The position numbers and the translations under genes were made by a program. The notes under the pieces were generated by a model that saw nothing but the letters and a program-made list of their open reading frames with translations, was not told the DNA's origin and ran no database searches. A DNA stretch of 64,000 bases from Tamlana crocina (GTDB taxonomy: Bacteria > Bacteroidota > Bacteroidia > Flavobacteriales > Flavobacteriaceae): NCBI GenBank assembly GCA_040429635.1, contig CP158972.1:2118001-2182000 (forward strand), read 5' to 3'. The stretch's first letter is position 1. Each line of letters opens with the position of its first letter. Shown here in pieces: positions 17,415 to 26,571 of the stretch.

Positions 17415-18035
17415 CTAAAAATTAAATCCAAAATGCAACCCGGGTTCTGCAAAAAAGAACTTAGACCATTTGTCATCTTGCTGTTTAAACCCAACGGGCA
17501 TTTCGGTATGGTATGGACGATGTGTAATAGCCAATGAAGGTTCTATAAAAAATCTTTTTTTGAAGAAATTAAAATGATAACCAATTCTATACGTATTAAA
17601 AATTTGAAAACCGCTATCAATTTTTTTATCATTTTGATTTATAAAATCTTGCCAGGCGCTCATTACATGAACTGCGGCGTACAAACCTTTCCACAAAAAA
17701 CGTTGATAAGTAATGGCAAATCCTTTTTCTCTTATATATCCTAGGAAATTTTCGTTTGGGTCGGCCTTTGAAGAGCCCCAAGGTATTCCTAAAGGTTCAA
17801 AATATCGCCATTGTTTTAATTCTAACGAAACTACATCTTTTGTGCTTATTCTGTAGCCAATATTTAGTTGAGCAAAATTTGGACTTTCATCATCAGGAAC
17901 GAAATTCATCAACACAAAAGCGGTACTCCCTATGATACAAGGATGTTTATTTATTTCTTCTTTGGTGTATTGAGCATTTAGAATGTTACAGGTGGTGAAA
18001 AATAACACTAACAAGATTGTTTTGAGCATCTTCAT
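17415..18035 (-). CDS. Secreted/outer-membrane beta-barrel-like protein, unknown
   Basis: About 206 aa from MKMLKTILLVLFFTTCNILN with a signal peptide ending near NAQ. A start 12 nt upstream is also possible. The mature part alternates hydrophobic and polar residues with many aromatic strand ends (IGYRISTKDVVSLELKQWRY, KGFAITYQRFLWKGLYAAVH, YRIGYHFNFFKKRFFIEPSL) and ends with Phe (HFGFNF), as in small outer-membrane barrels. No family recognised. It is followed 4 nt later by the broken DUF6326-type gene. Confidence 0.7.
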   Translation of the reverse strand: MKMLKTILLVLFFTTCNILNAQYTKEEINKHPCIIGSTAFVLMNFVPDDESPNFAQLNIGYRISTKDVVSLELKQWRYFEPLGIPWGSSKADPNENFLGYIREKGFAITYQRFLWKGLYAAVHVMSAWQDFINQNDKKIDSGFQIFNTYRIGYHFNFFKKRFFIEPSLAITHRPYHTEMPVGFKQQDDKWSKFFFAEPGLHFGFNF

Positions 18036-18111
18036 AATTTTAGTCATTTATTGATGATGTAAAATTAGAGAGGTTTATACCTTCAAAACGTTCACTAAAG
18101 TGAAGAACAGT

Positions 18112-18693
18112 TTATTGTTTTGCTTTTTCTATAATCCTTGCTTTTATTCTGCTTAAAGATTGTGGTTTTACACCTAAAAAACTGGCCAATTGGTGTTGCG
18201 GGATTCTTTGAATAAGGTCAGGTTTTTTATTGAGTAAATTTAGGTATCGTTCTTCGGGCGAGGAGATTTTAAAACTATCAAAATCTATTTGTTGTTTGGA
18301 TAGGTTTTCTTCGGATAATATTCGACATAATTTCTCAAATTTTGGAAATTTTTCAAAAACTTCTTTTTCCATATCTGGAGTAGAAATTAGCAATATAGAA
18401 TCTTCTACACAACTTATATAATATTCTGAAGGCTTGTTGGTTAACACACAAGTAGGTGTTAGCCCTTCTAACTCTGTATAAAAAGCTGTTGTTTTTTCGT
18501 TTCCATCTACATTGTAGTACTGGCGGATACACCCTTTTATAACAAAATACCCTTTGTTGGATTTTTCATTTTCCCTTAGTAAAATGTCTCCCTTTTTTTG
18601 TGAATAGAAAATATCTAACGAATTTATAACATCCTTCTCGTTTTTATCTAAATCAATGTATTTAGAGATAAAGTCAATTAATAAATTTGTCAT
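18112..18693 (-). CDS. Crp/Fnr family transcriptional regulator
   Basis: 193 aa. The N-terminal cyclic-nucleotide-binding beta-roll spans residues ~20-115 (KGDILLRENEKSNKGYFVIKGCIRQYY). The C-terminal HTH at ~165-190 includes IPQHQLASFLGVKPQSLSRI. This is the common flavobacterial Crp type, which lacks the classical cAMP-contact residues, so the ligand is unknown. It is upstream of, and co-directional with, the 17.4-18.0 kb gene and may control it. Confidence 0.9.
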   Translation of the reverse strand: MTNLLIDFISKYIDLDKNEKDVINSLDIFYSQKKGDILLRENEKSNKGYFVIKGCIRQYYNVDGNEKTTAFYTELEGLTPTCVLTNKPSEYYISCVEDSILLISTPDMEKEVFEKFPKFEKLCRILSEENLSKQQIDFDSFKISSPEERYLNLLNKKPDLIQRIPQHQLASFLGVKPQSLSRIKARIIEKAKQ

Positions 18694-18798
18694 TTTTTAT
18701 TTTAATTTCTTGTAATTACAGGCAACCTCAAGGGTGTGCGTCGTTTTAATACTGAAACAAGTTTAGCACAGGCGACTTATTTCAACTGCGTAAAAACA

Positions 18799-20361
18799 TT
18801 ATTCCCCTTCCTCTGGAAATATAATGTGCTGATAAGCACCTAAATCAGGAGAAGCAGTTCGGTCCACATTTAAAATATCGAAGGGTACTTGTGTAGCAAA
18901 AATTGCTAGTCCTTGGTTGATGGCCGCCGATGCTTCACCTATGAACATCTGGTTTTTACTGGTATTAAAAAAGTTTGGGTCTTCATTAAAGATGTTACCC
19001 TCATAGTGGTTGGTATTGTTAAAATCGTAATTAAGACCAGTTAGGTTGGTGTTTCGGCTGTCAAAACGAATCAAGCAATTGGTGAATTTAAAGTTGAAAA
19101 CTACGTTATCATCTTCAATCTCTTCCATTTGTATTTCAGGGTTGTCGTTTCCATAAATGATGCAATTATTGAAGTTGGCTTCGGTAAGATCGGCCAGTGT
19201 GGCGTTGTCATCTTCATCCAAAACAAAATTGTTAAGCAATACGGCCGGAAACTGTCTTGCACTGTTGTTCCAATAATTGGCTATGGTGCTATGGGTAAAA
19301 TTGTATTTTCCGCCCAAAGTGCCAGCAAACGAAGATAGCCCGGAATTATTTATTACCACGTTTTCTCCTATAATGTTGGTGTTTCGGCCTAAAATACCAA
19401 AACTACTGGAGTTGTATATTTGGGAGTTAGTGATGGTTAATTTATTGGAGTTCGGATCGCCCTCGCTTAATATACCAACCGTTGCATTTTTTATAGTGGC
19501 GTAGTTTATAATGTTGTTTGTGCTGCCTTCCAACAACCAAATGGCGCTCCATTGCCCAGGCACATCGCTGTAAAGGGGTTCTAAACGGTCGCCTTCAAAA
19601 ATGACTTCGTTTTCCAGTAAATCGGGGTCAGAACTAACATTGCCGTTAACGTGGAGCGAAGCTCCGGCAGGAATAATTAACCCAGAATTATCATGAAAAT
19701 GTACTCTTGCACCAGCGTCTATGTTTAAAATTTCTCCATTGGGCACAACAGCAAAACCATAAATGACATAAGGTTTTTCGTTACTGAAATTGAGTTCGTT
19801 AGGTTGCAGTATTCTGCCTTGAATACCCGTGTCGACCACTTCGTTTCCATCAAAGGATTTTATCGTTTCGATAACTTTTGTAGTTTCATCTCGGTCGGGG
19901 TAAACAAAAATAGCATCTTGAATGAGTGAAACCAATTCAACGTTTTGTTCGTAACTGCCCACATCAAATTTAATGGCATCTATGTAAAGAAATTGGTTTT
20001 TGTCAACTGACAGGTTTTCAATATCATAAGTGGTTTCCACAAAAATAAACAGACTGTCTTTTGATAGAATTTCAATATTTTCGAAAGATTTTCCCGCTAT
20101 ACCATCAATATTCAAACGATAGCCCGAATTGTTACCCAATCTTAGTCTGACACTAGGCACAACAATATCTTCATTACTTCGGTTGTAAACCTTTAGTTTA
20201 TAGGTGCTTGATCCAATATTTGTAAATACCGTGTCCAGATAAAGTGTATCTGCCGAGAATTCTAAGTTACCTTTACTGCGAGAAAATTCGAAATCTTTTC
20301 GGCACGAACTCCAAAGCATTAAAAATCCTAAAACCAATATCGAGTAAAAGTAACGTTTCAT
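18799..20361 (-). CDS. Lipoprotein with right-handed beta-helix (polymorphic outer membrane-like repeats)
   Basis: 520 aa from MKRYFYSILVLGFLMLWSSC at 20361; an ATG 24 nt upstream adds only polar residues. The lipobox is LWSSC. Residues ~30-150 look like an Ig-like domain (DTVFTNIGSSTYKLKVYNRS). From ~200 on there are repeated short strands with Asn/Gly turns (INYATIKNATVGILSEG, LTITNSQIYNSSSFGILGRN, NFNNCIIYGND), typical of parallel beta-helices as in pectate-lyase-like folds. The C-terminus DRTASPDLGAYQH is a common end in Bacteroidota secreted beta-helix proteins. Role at the cell surface unknown. Confidence 0.85.
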   Translation of the reverse strand: MKRYFYSILVLGFLMLWSSCRKDFEFSRSKGNLEFSADTLYLDTVFTNIGSSTYKLKVYNRSNEDIVVPSVRLRLGNNSGYRLNIDGIAGKSFENIEILSKDSLFIFVETTYDIENLSVDKNQFLYIDAIKFDVGSYEQNVELVSLIQDAIFVYPDRDETTKVIETIKSFDGNEVVDTGIQGRILQPNELNFSNEKPYVIYGFAVVPNGEILNIDAGARVHFHDNSGLIIPAGASLHVNGNVSSDPDLLENEVIFEGDRLEPLYSDVPGQWSAIWLLEGSTNNIINYATIKNATVGILSEGDPNSNKLTITNSQIYNSSSFGILGRNTNIIGENVVINNSGLSSFAGTLGGKYNFTHSTIANYWNNSARQFPAVLLNNFVLDEDDNATLADLTEANFNNCIIYGNDNPEIQMEEIEDDNVVFNFKFTNCLIRFDSRNTNLTGLNYDFNNTNHYEGNIFNEDPNFFNTSKNQMFIGEASAAINQGLAIFATQVPFDILNVDRTASPDLGAYQHIIFPEEGE

Positions 20362-20388
20362 GTGTTGATGTCTATTGTTTTTCAATGG

Positions 20389-20416
20389 TCATGCTTCGAC
20401 TGCGCTCAGCACAGAC
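20389..20416. repeat. Dispersed flavobacterial intergenic repeat (CTTCGACTGCGCTCAG type)
   Basis: CTTCGACTGCGCTCAGCACA-type sequence; related copies are at about 52194-52218, 52262-52283 and, inverted, 56112-56140. In other flavobacterial genomes such intergenic elements form hairpins of the form GTCA..TGAC (general knowledge, unverified here). Confidence 0.6.
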
Positions 20417-20547
20417 GTGTAACATCCTAATAATCATTTCGCCGTGTGACAAAATTTCAGTGATGGATGTTACATTGAAGCCAATGTTTTAAGGGCTAAA
20501 AATATAACTTTTGAAGGGATGATTTAGTATAGATGGAATTAAAAATT

Positions 20548-20577
20548 AAAAACCTGCCGTTTAAGGGCAGGTTTTTG
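20548..20577 (-). terminator. Terminator of the gntR-galK-galT operon
   Basis: AAAAACCTGCC (20548-20558) pairs with GGCAGGTTTTT (20566-20576), an 11-bp stem 20 nt after the galT stop on the minus strand. Confidence 0.9.
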
Positions 20578-20595
20578 TAAAAAGTTATTTGAAAT

Positions 20596-21618
20596 TTAAA
20601 GTAGTGCTTTAATCATTTTTACAGCTGATTCAGCAGTAATATCACGCTGTGGCGACCCGAACATTTCGTAACCTACCATAAATTTTTTAACCGTTGCGCT
20701 ACGTAAAAGAGGCGGGTAAAAACTCATGTGCCAATGCCAGTGCTTGTTGGTTTCTCCGTTTGTTGGTGCTTGATGGATACCACTGGAGTAGGGGAACGAT
20801 GTGTTGAAAATTTTATCGTATGCTTTGGTGATAACCGCAATGGCTTCGGCATATTGATACGCTTCGTTGGCATCCATTTCCAAAATGTTGGATTGGTGTT
20901 TTTTGGGGACAATCATAGTTTCAAAAGGCCATACCGCCCAGAAAGGAACCAAAACCACAAAAGTGTCATTTTCAAAAATAATGCGCTCTTGTTTTTCCAG
21001 TTCCTGTTTTAAATAATCGCCCAAAAGGCTGCTATTGTTTTTGTTAAAATAGTTGAGCTGTTGTGTGTTTTTTTTGTCTACTTCGTTGGGCAAGGTAGAC
21101 TGACTCCAAATTTGACCATGTGGGTGCGGATTGCTACAGCCCATAACAGCGCCTTTATTTTCAAAAATTTGAACGTAGTTGATGTTTGGGTTGTTACCTA
21201 GTTCCTTAAATTCACGCTGCCACGCCAGTACCACTTTTTCTATTTCTTTTGGCGACATATCGGCCAAACTTTTAGAGTGGTCTGGACTGAAACAAATCAC
21301 TTTACAAATGCCCGTTTCGCTTACCGCAGTTAAAAGTCCGTCGTTTACAGAGAAGGTTTTTGAGTCGCTTTGCAGAGCTGCAAAATCGTTGGTAAACACA
21401 AAAACATCTTCGTAGTTGGGGTTTACTTCACCGTTAATACGAGTGTTTCCAGCACAGAGGTAACACGATTCGTCGTAACTGGGACGCACTTCGTTATTTA
21501 CGGCTTCGTTTTGTCCTTGCCACGGGCGCTTGGCACGATGTGGTGAAACCAAAACCCATTCGCCCGTTAATATATTTAATCGTTTATGTGAGTAATCTTG
21601 TAAATCTGTATTGTTCAT
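20596..21618 (-). CDS. galT: UDP-glucose--hexose-1-phosphate uridylyltransferase
   Basis: 340 aa starting MNNTDLQDYSHKRLNILTGE at 21618; the longer in-frame start at 21687 would overlap galK by 52 nt and is rejected. Zinc-ligand segment ESCYLCAGNTRING, the HIT-type active-site NPHPHGQIWSQSTLP (catalytic His), and the second half HQAPTNGETNKHWHWHMSFYPP. Transfers UMP between UDP-glucose and galactose-1-phosphate in the Leloir pathway. Last gene of the operon; 17 nt after galK. Confidence 0.97.
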   Translation of the reverse strand: MNNTDLQDYSHKRLNILTGEWVLVSPHRAKRPWQGQNEAVNNEVRPSYDESCYLCAGNTRINGEVNPNYEDVFVFTNDFAALQSDSKTFSVNDGLLTAVSETGICKVICFSPDHSKSLADMSPKEIEKVVLAWQREFKELGNNPNINYVQIFENKGAVMGCSNPHPHGQIWSQSTLPNEVDKKNTQQLNYFNKNNSSLLGDYLKQELEKQERIIFENDTFVVLVPFWAVWPFETMIVPKKHQSNILEMDANEAYQYAEAIAVITKAYDKIFNTSFPYSSGIHQAPTNGETNKHWHWHMSFYPPLLRSATVKKFMVGYEMFGSPQRDITAESAVKMIKALL

Positions 21619-21635
21619 TTTAGTTCTTTGTTTGA

Positions 21636-22784
21636 TTAGTTGACTATATGGGTGCCATCTTCCAATTGAATAAAATACACCGAGCACGCTTTATTGAATT
21701 TTTTTTCGTAAGCTTTTGATGTAGTTTCAGCAAAGTTTTGGGCTTCATCCTTTGCAATTAAATTAATGGTGCATCCGCCAAAACCACCGCCCATCATTCG
21801 AGCGCCTAAAACTTTTTTGTTGGTCTTTGCCTGCTCGACTAAAAAGTCGAGTTCGTCGCAGCTCACTTTGAATTGGGTTGAAAGCCCATCATGGGAAGCA
21901 TATATCAATTCTCCTAAGGTTTCCAAATCGTTGTCTTCAATAGCTTTTGAGGCTTTTTGGGCACGCTCGTTTTCCTGTATAACGTACAGTGCCTTTTGGT
22001 AATTTTCGGGAGTTACTTTATCCTTTATGGTTTTAAGATCATCTTCGGAAGCATCTCTAAGCGCTTTGATTCCAAGAAGTTCGGCAATATTTTCGCATGC
22101 CGAACGCCTGTCGTTATAAGCACTGTCTGAAAGACTGTGCTTTACATTGGTATTGATAAGCATTAATTGGTGGTCTTTAAAATCGATTTCGTAAGGTTTG
22201 GCTTTTACGCTTCTGCAATCTAAAAGCAAGGCATTGTTTTTTATGCCGAACATGCTCGCATATTGGTCCATAATACCACATTTTACTCCTACGTAGTTAT
22301 GTTCTGCTTTTTGTGAAATTAGAATCATTTCTTCTTTTGAAAGGCCCAAGTCAAATAATTCATTCAGACCAAAAACCACACTGTTTTCGAGCGCGGCAGA
22401 GGAAGACATGCCAGCTCCGCTAGGAATATCGCCCTTGAACACAATATTAAAATTACCGACTACTTTATTGCGGTTTTGTATTTCGGCCACAACACCAAAA
22501 ACATAGTTTTCCCAACTGCCTTCTTTGGATGGCTTTAAATTGTTTAAATCGAATTCGATTTTACTATCCAAGTCCAAAGCATAAGCCATACTTTTATTGG
22601 AATCGCTTTTTTGAATGGCTGCTGCAATGCCTTTATCGACTGCTGCTGGAAACACAAAACCGTCGTTATAATCGGTGTGTTCCCCAATAATATTGATTCT
22701 TCCGGGGGAAAAAATAAGTAGTGGCTCGGTTTTGAAATGCGCCAAAAATTGCGCTTTTACTTCATTAGTTAGTTGATTACTCAT
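21636..22784 (-). CDS. galK: Galactokinase
   Basis: 382 aa. GHMP-kinase motifs: the galactokinase signature SPGRINIIGEHTDYNDGFVF near residue 26, the ATP loop GDIPSGAGMSSSAALENS, and the C-terminal GARMMGGGFGGCTINLI. Phosphorylates galactose to galactose-1-phosphate with ATP. Intact and of normal length. Lies between the GntR regulator (12-nt gap) and galT. Confidence 0.98.
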   Translation of the reverse strand: MSNQLTNEVKAQFLAHFKTEPLLIFSPGRINIIGEHTDYNDGFVFPAAVDKGIAAAIQKSDSNKSMAYALDLDSKIEFDLNNLKPSKEGSWENYVFGVVAEIQNRNKVVGNFNIVFKGDIPSGAGMSSSAALENSVVFGLNELFDLGLSKEEMILISQKAEHNYVGVKCGIMDQYASMFGIKNNALLLDCRSVKAKPYEIDFKDHQLMLINTNVKHSLSDSAYNDRRSACENIAELLGIKALRDASEDDLKTIKDKVTPENYQKALYVIQENERAQKASKAIEDNDLETLGELIYASHDGLSTQFKVSCDELDFLVEQAKTNKKVLGARMMGGGFGGCTINLIAKDEAQNFAETTSKAYEKKFNKACSVYFIQLEDGTHIVN

Positions 22785-22796
22785 ATTAATATGGTG

Positions 22797-23795
22797 TTAC
22801 AGTGAGTTTCTTAAAATAAGTTCGTTCTTATTTTCTATTTGTAATTGCTGCTTGTTGATGATCATGTTTGCCAATTGTTCGCCCATGTGATGAAAATCGG
22901 TTGAAATGGTGGTAATGCCGCCTTCTACTATTTCTTTTAAGAGGTTGTCATTGTATGAAATGATGCCGACATCTTCAGCCAGCTTGAGGCTATCGGTTTT
23001 GATTTTTTTTATGATTCGGAGCAAGTCTTTGTCGTCTGGGATAATGTAAATTTCACCATGGCTTAGATTTCTATTTTTAAAGGAACTGATAATCTCATTT
23101 TTTACTGAATACTTTTTGCAAAAATTGATGAAACCTTTGAGCATGCCTAACGGTTGCTTGTCTTCATTGAAAATAAGGATTAATTTTTTGTATTTTGAAA
23201 TGAGGTTTAGGGCTTTTTCAAGATTGTTGAATATATCCTTTTCAAAATTTTGATAAATACCGTAGTATTCGGATAGTTCGGGGTGAGTTTGATCCAAGAT
23301 ATAAACGTTGTCTTTTGGGAGTTTTTCCAATACCAAATTAGTTTGTTCCAAATTAGCAGGCATGATCACGTAATAATTGTATAGCCCGTTGTTTTCTTCA
23401 ATCAGTTTTCGAAACATGTCTTTATTAAAATGGTGGAAAAAGGTGTCTACCCGAATATCTTCTTCGAGATTGTTAATGAGCGAACTGTACAGGTCTTCTT
23501 TAAATGAATTTAATTCGTCAAACAGAAGAAAAACTTTCTGGGCTATTTCAATATTGTCGTTAACCAAAAAATAGCCTTTACCGACAACCGACTCGATAAT
23601 ACCCCTGGTTTTTAGTTCATTAAAAGCCATCAGAACAGTGTCTCTTGAAACGTTTTGAGCCTCACTGATACTGTTTAAAGAGGGTAGTTGTTCTCCTTTT
23701 TTGAGTTTTCCTGATACAATAGCGTTTTCAATAGAATTTACTATTTGTCTGTACTTTGGTTTTCCTGCCTTATTTTTTATTTCAATCATGCTCAT
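22797..23795 (-). CDS. GntR-type HTH regulator with LacI-like sensor domain, galactose operon
   Basis: 332 aa from MSMIEIKNKAGKPKYRQIVN at 23795 (the next ATG, 6 nt on, is equally possible). Winged HTH of the GntR family at residues ~10-75 (LKKGEQLPSLNSISEAQNVS, then DTVLMAFNELKTRGIIESVV). The rest resembles a periplasmic-binding/LacI fold (EDVGIISYNDNLLKEIVEGG, TTISTDFHHMGEQLANMI). This domain pair is common for sugar-responsive regulators in Bacteroidota. It is first in an operon with galK and galT, so it probably senses galactose or a derivative and controls its own transcription. Confidence 0.92.
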   Translation of the reverse strand: MSMIEIKNKAGKPKYRQIVNSIENAIVSGKLKKGEQLPSLNSISEAQNVSRDTVLMAFNELKTRGIIESVVGKGYFLVNDNIEIAQKVFLLFDELNSFKEDLYSSLINNLEEDIRVDTFFHHFNKDMFRKLIEENNGLYNYYVIMPANLEQTNLVLEKLPKDNVYILDQTHPELSEYYGIYQNFEKDIFNNLEKALNLISKYKKLILIFNEDKQPLGMLKGFINFCKKYSVKNEIISSFKNRNLSHGEIYIIPDDKDLLRIIKKIKTDSLKLAEDVGIISYNDNLLKEIVEGGITTISTDFHHMGEQLANMIINKQQLQIENKNELILRNSL

Positions 23796-23799
23796 GGTG

Positions 23800-23838
23800 C
23801 AAATATAATAAAAAAACAAACCGGTAGGTACCAGTAGG
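23800..23838 (-). promoter_or_regulatory. Promoter and tandem operator of the gal operon
   Basis: On the minus strand, the -7 box TATATTTG (23800-23807) lies 5 nt before the ATG codon at 23795, implying a nearly leaderless message or use of the ATG at 23789. Just upstream are two adjacent 10-bp units, AACCGGTAGG (23819-23828) and TACCAGTAGG (23829-23838), 8/10 identical. Their position over the -33 region suggests the regulator's binding site. Confidence 0.55.
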
Positions 23839-23998
23839 ATTTTTTAAAATTTCCTTGCATTAGGCAACAAGAAATTTTAAAATTAAAATTCGTCTGATAA
23901 AATCAAGCTAGAACCCGTCTTTAACTTGTTGAAAAATAAGGGGTTAATAGTGTTTGTTCGGTTCCGTAATTAATTATTTTAAAATTATGGTATTTCTT

Positions 23999-24030
23999 TT
24001 GGTTAGATTTAGAGTTAATTTTTATATTTG
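23999..24030 (+). promoter_or_regulatory. Promoter of tRNA-Arg
   Basis: TTG (23999-24001), 21-nt spacer, then TATATTTG (24023-24030), an exact TAnnTTTG -7 box 30 nt upstream of the tRNA. Confidence 0.7.
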
Positions 24031-24060
24031 CGCACCGGAAAATAAATGAGTTTTCTAATA

Positions 24061-24134
24061 GGTCGCGTAGCTCAGCTGGATAGAGCATCTGCCTTCTAAG
24101 CAGACGGTCACAGGTTCGAATCCTGTCGCGATCA
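24061..24134 (+). tRNA. tRNA-Arg (anticodon TCT)
   Basis: The cloverleaf is complete. Acceptor stem GGTCGCG pairs with CGCGATC (one G-U). D-arm is AGCTCAGCTGGATAGAGC; anticodon stem TCTGC/GCAGA encloses loop CTTCTAA, anticodon TCT; T-arm is CAGGTTCGAATCCTG; discriminator is A at 24134. CCA is not encoded. It reads AGA codons. Followed at once by a terminator. Confidence 0.97.
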
Positions 24135-24135
24135 C

Positions 24136-24170
24136 AAAAACCCTTGCTATATTTAGTGAGGGTTTTTTGT
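24136..24170 (+). terminator. Terminator after tRNA-Arg
   Basis: AAAAACCCT (24136-24144) pairs with AGGGTTTTTT (24159-24168), directly after the tRNA 3' end. Confidence 0.85.
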
Positions 24171-24216
24171 TTTATATCTTCAAGGAATAGTAGAAGCTGT
24201 TATTTTCTACAAATTG

Positions 24217-24251
24217 TTTGCACATAGTTTGCACAACAGCCCTATTGTGCA
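24217..24251. repeat. Two direct TTTGCACA repeats plus an inverted partial copy downstream of tRNA-Arg
   Basis: TTTGCACA at 24217-24224 and 24228-24235 (11-bp period), with TTGTGCA at 24245-24251 inverted. No gene is present from 24135 to 24420. Short repeats beside a tRNA are typical of integrase arm sites or of a scar of an excised element, and accessory genes follow; this interpretation is inference. Confidence 0.4.
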
Positions 24252-24420
24252 TCGGTACGGCAAACACCTCTACTTCTTACATTTATAAGAGCAGGCATAA
24301 CAGATAATATTATAAAAACTAATAAAAGAGTAATGTGTTATAGAGTTAATATTCAGTTGGATATAGCACTATGATGCCTTTGGTTATTTATAATTTAGTT
24401 CCGAACCCAAAAACATAATT

Positions 24421-24954
24421 ATGAAAACCTTAAAAACAATCGTGGCATTTTGCCTAATATTAACAACAAGTGGGGCAATGGCACAAACTGAGAAAGATAG
24501 TGAAATCATGGCCGATGCTGAAAAAGCAAAAGCAACCTTAATAGCCAAAGACGCTGGGATAAAAGTATTTTTCGACAACTCATCAGGTTACGCGATTTTT
24601 CCGAACGTGGGAAAAGGAGGTTTAATTGTAGGAGGAGCGAGTGGCAATGGCGTAGTGTATGAAAATGGTGTGGCTGTTGGTATGGCTAGTTTAAAAAAAG
24701 TAAATGTGGGCCTACAGGCTGGGGGCCAAGCTGTAATTCAGGTAATATTTTTTGAAACGGAAGTCGCGTTAGAAGAGTTTAAAGAAGGAAACTATGAGTT
24801 TTCTGCTGAGGCCTCTGCAGTTATCGCCGAGGAGGGTAAATCTAAGGACGCTAGTTACGATGATGGCGTAATAGTATTTACGTTGCCCAAGGCTGGTTTA
24901 ATGGCGGATGCTTCTATTGGTGGCCAAAAATTTGAATACGATCCGTTTGAATAA
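24421..24954 (+). CDS. SYLF/Ysc84-like lipid-binding domain protein, exported
   Basis: 177 aa. Signal peptide MKTLKTIVAFCLILTTSGAM ending AMAQ. The mature part matches the SYLF pattern: helical start (AEKAKATLIAKDAGIKVFFD), GYAIFPNVGKGGLIVGGASG, VYENGVAVGMASLKKVNVGL, QAGGQAVIQVIFF, and the end PKAGLMADASIGGQKF. SYLF domains bind phosphoinositides in eukaryotes; bacterial versions are of unknown function. Single gene with its own terminator. Confidence 0.88.
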   Translation: MKTLKTIVAFCLILTTSGAMAQTEKDSEIMADAEKAKATLIAKDAGIKVFFDNSSGYAIFPNVGKGGLIVGGASGNGVVYENGVAVGMASLKKVNVGLQAGGQAVIQVIFFETEVALEEFKEGNYEFSAEASAVIAEEGKSKDASYDDGVIVFTLPKAGLMADASIGGQKFEYDPFE

Positions 24955-24973
24955 TATTTTAAGTGCTGAAATT

Positions 24974-25003
24974 AAAAGGTTGGCCGAGTGTCAGCCTTTT
25001 TTT
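24974..25003 (+). terminator. Terminator after the SYLF gene
   Basis: AAAAGGTTG (24974-24982) pairs with CAGCCTTTT (24992-25000) with one U-G pair, followed by T. Confidence 0.75.
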
Positions 25004-25085
25004 ATACAGTTAATAGAGGATTGGAGGTTTCAATAAAACTAAGGGACGCGAGGGTGATTTCGAAAAGAATTTAATCTAAAGGAAT

Positions 25086-26431
25086 ATGGAAATAAAATTT
25101 GATGTTTTTGTAATTGGAAGTGCTGTAGCTGGACGTTAAGTAGCTTCTACATGCGCCAAAGCAGGATTAAAGGTTGCTATTGCCGACAATAGGGAATACG
25201 GAGGGACTTGTGCTAACAAGGGGTGTAATCCTAAGAAAATAATTTTGGGGCCGACCGAAATTTTAGAAATGGCCAATAAATTAAAGGGAAAAGGTATCGA
25301 TTCATTGCCGAAATTGAAGTGGAAAAAAACCAAAAATTTAAAAGAAAATTCACTGACAAGGTTCCAGCGGGGACCGAAAATAAATTAAAAGAGTTAGGGG
25401 TAACTTTGTTCCATTAGTCACCTCAATTTTTGGACAAAAATACACTCACCGTGGAAGGCAAAACCATAAGAGCCGATAAGATTGTTATCGCCACAGGTAA
25501 AGTTTCAAGGCCCTTAAATATACAGAATACCGGTTACTTGTACACTAGCGATGATTTTTTGTTGCTAAAAAAATTGCCTAAGAGTGTCGCTTTTATTGGT
25601 GGAGGATATGTTGGAATGGAATTAGCGCATATGGCGGCTAGGTACGGGTGTAAAGTCACTATTATCGAAAAGGAAGAGCGCATATTAAAGACGTTTGATG
25701 CGGACTTGGTTGACCAACTTGTTGAATATTCCAAAGAAATGGGAATAAACATGATTTTCAATGCCGAAATAGATTCGGTTGAGAAATTACGTAAAAATTA
25801 TTGTCTCAATTATAGTGTAAATGGGCAAAACCAAACTTTAAAGGCACGAATGATATTTAACACCTCTGGGAGGATTCCTGCTATTGGAGAACTGGATTTA
25901 GAAAAAGGAAATGTTAAATATAATAATAAAGGAGTTGTGGTCGATGCGTATTTGAAAAACCCAAGCAATTCAAGTGTTTATGCCTGTGGAGATGTGTCTG
26001 CACATAGTTTGCCTTTGTCTCCGTTATCTGGCATGGAAGCTAAAGTAGTAGCGCATAATATTTTGAATAAAACCAGGGAAAAACTAAATGTTTCCGCTGT
26101 GCCTTCGGCTGTTTTTACACTGCCAAATTTAGCTTCTGTGGGCCTGTCTGAAACAGAAGCCAAGAAGAAATATAAAAATATAATTGTTAAGCACGACGCT
26201 GTGCCATATTGGTATAATTCAAAGCGCGTTAACAATAAAATATATGCTTATAAAATTTTAATTAATAAGCGAACCAATTTAATAGTAGGTGCGCATATTT
26301 TGGGGCCCAATGCTGCGGAATCAATCAATTTATTTACCCTATCAATGCATCAGCAATTAACGGTAAAATCGTTAAGGGAAATGGTTTTTGTTTATCCTAC
26401 ATGGGCATACGACATCAAGAATATGCTATAA
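25086..26431 (+). pseudogene. Degenerate flavin disulfide oxidoreductase (Lpd/MerA-like)
   Basis: The start MEIKFDVFVIGSAVAGR is followed by an in-frame TAA (25137-25139). The frame then gives the redox-active motif GGTCANKGCNPKK, a frameshift in an A-rich stretch near 25320-25335, and a TAG (25416-25418) before SPQFLDKNTLTVEGKT. From 25430 an intact part runs to 26431 with the NAD site FIGGGYVGMELAHMA, YACGDVSAHSLPLSPLSG, and the dimer domain LPNLASVGLSETEA. Repaired length is ~448 aa, normal for the family. Two stops plus one shift in one gene make real decay far more likely than sequencing error. Confidence 0.9.
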
Positions 26432-26571
26432 TAACTTATGAAAAAAAAATTGAAATTCAATTGTTTATAGTGCGAGTTAATGTTTTTGAATTAATAATCA
26501 GGTTAATTGAGGTAAAATTAAGTTAAGCGCTTTTATATCTTAGTAAAAGCAAATAAATATAAGCTCAGGTT

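Noticed and set aside
24135-24420. Hidden protein gene downstream of tRNA-Arg
   Set aside because: All six frames are broken by stops; only short repeats are seen.
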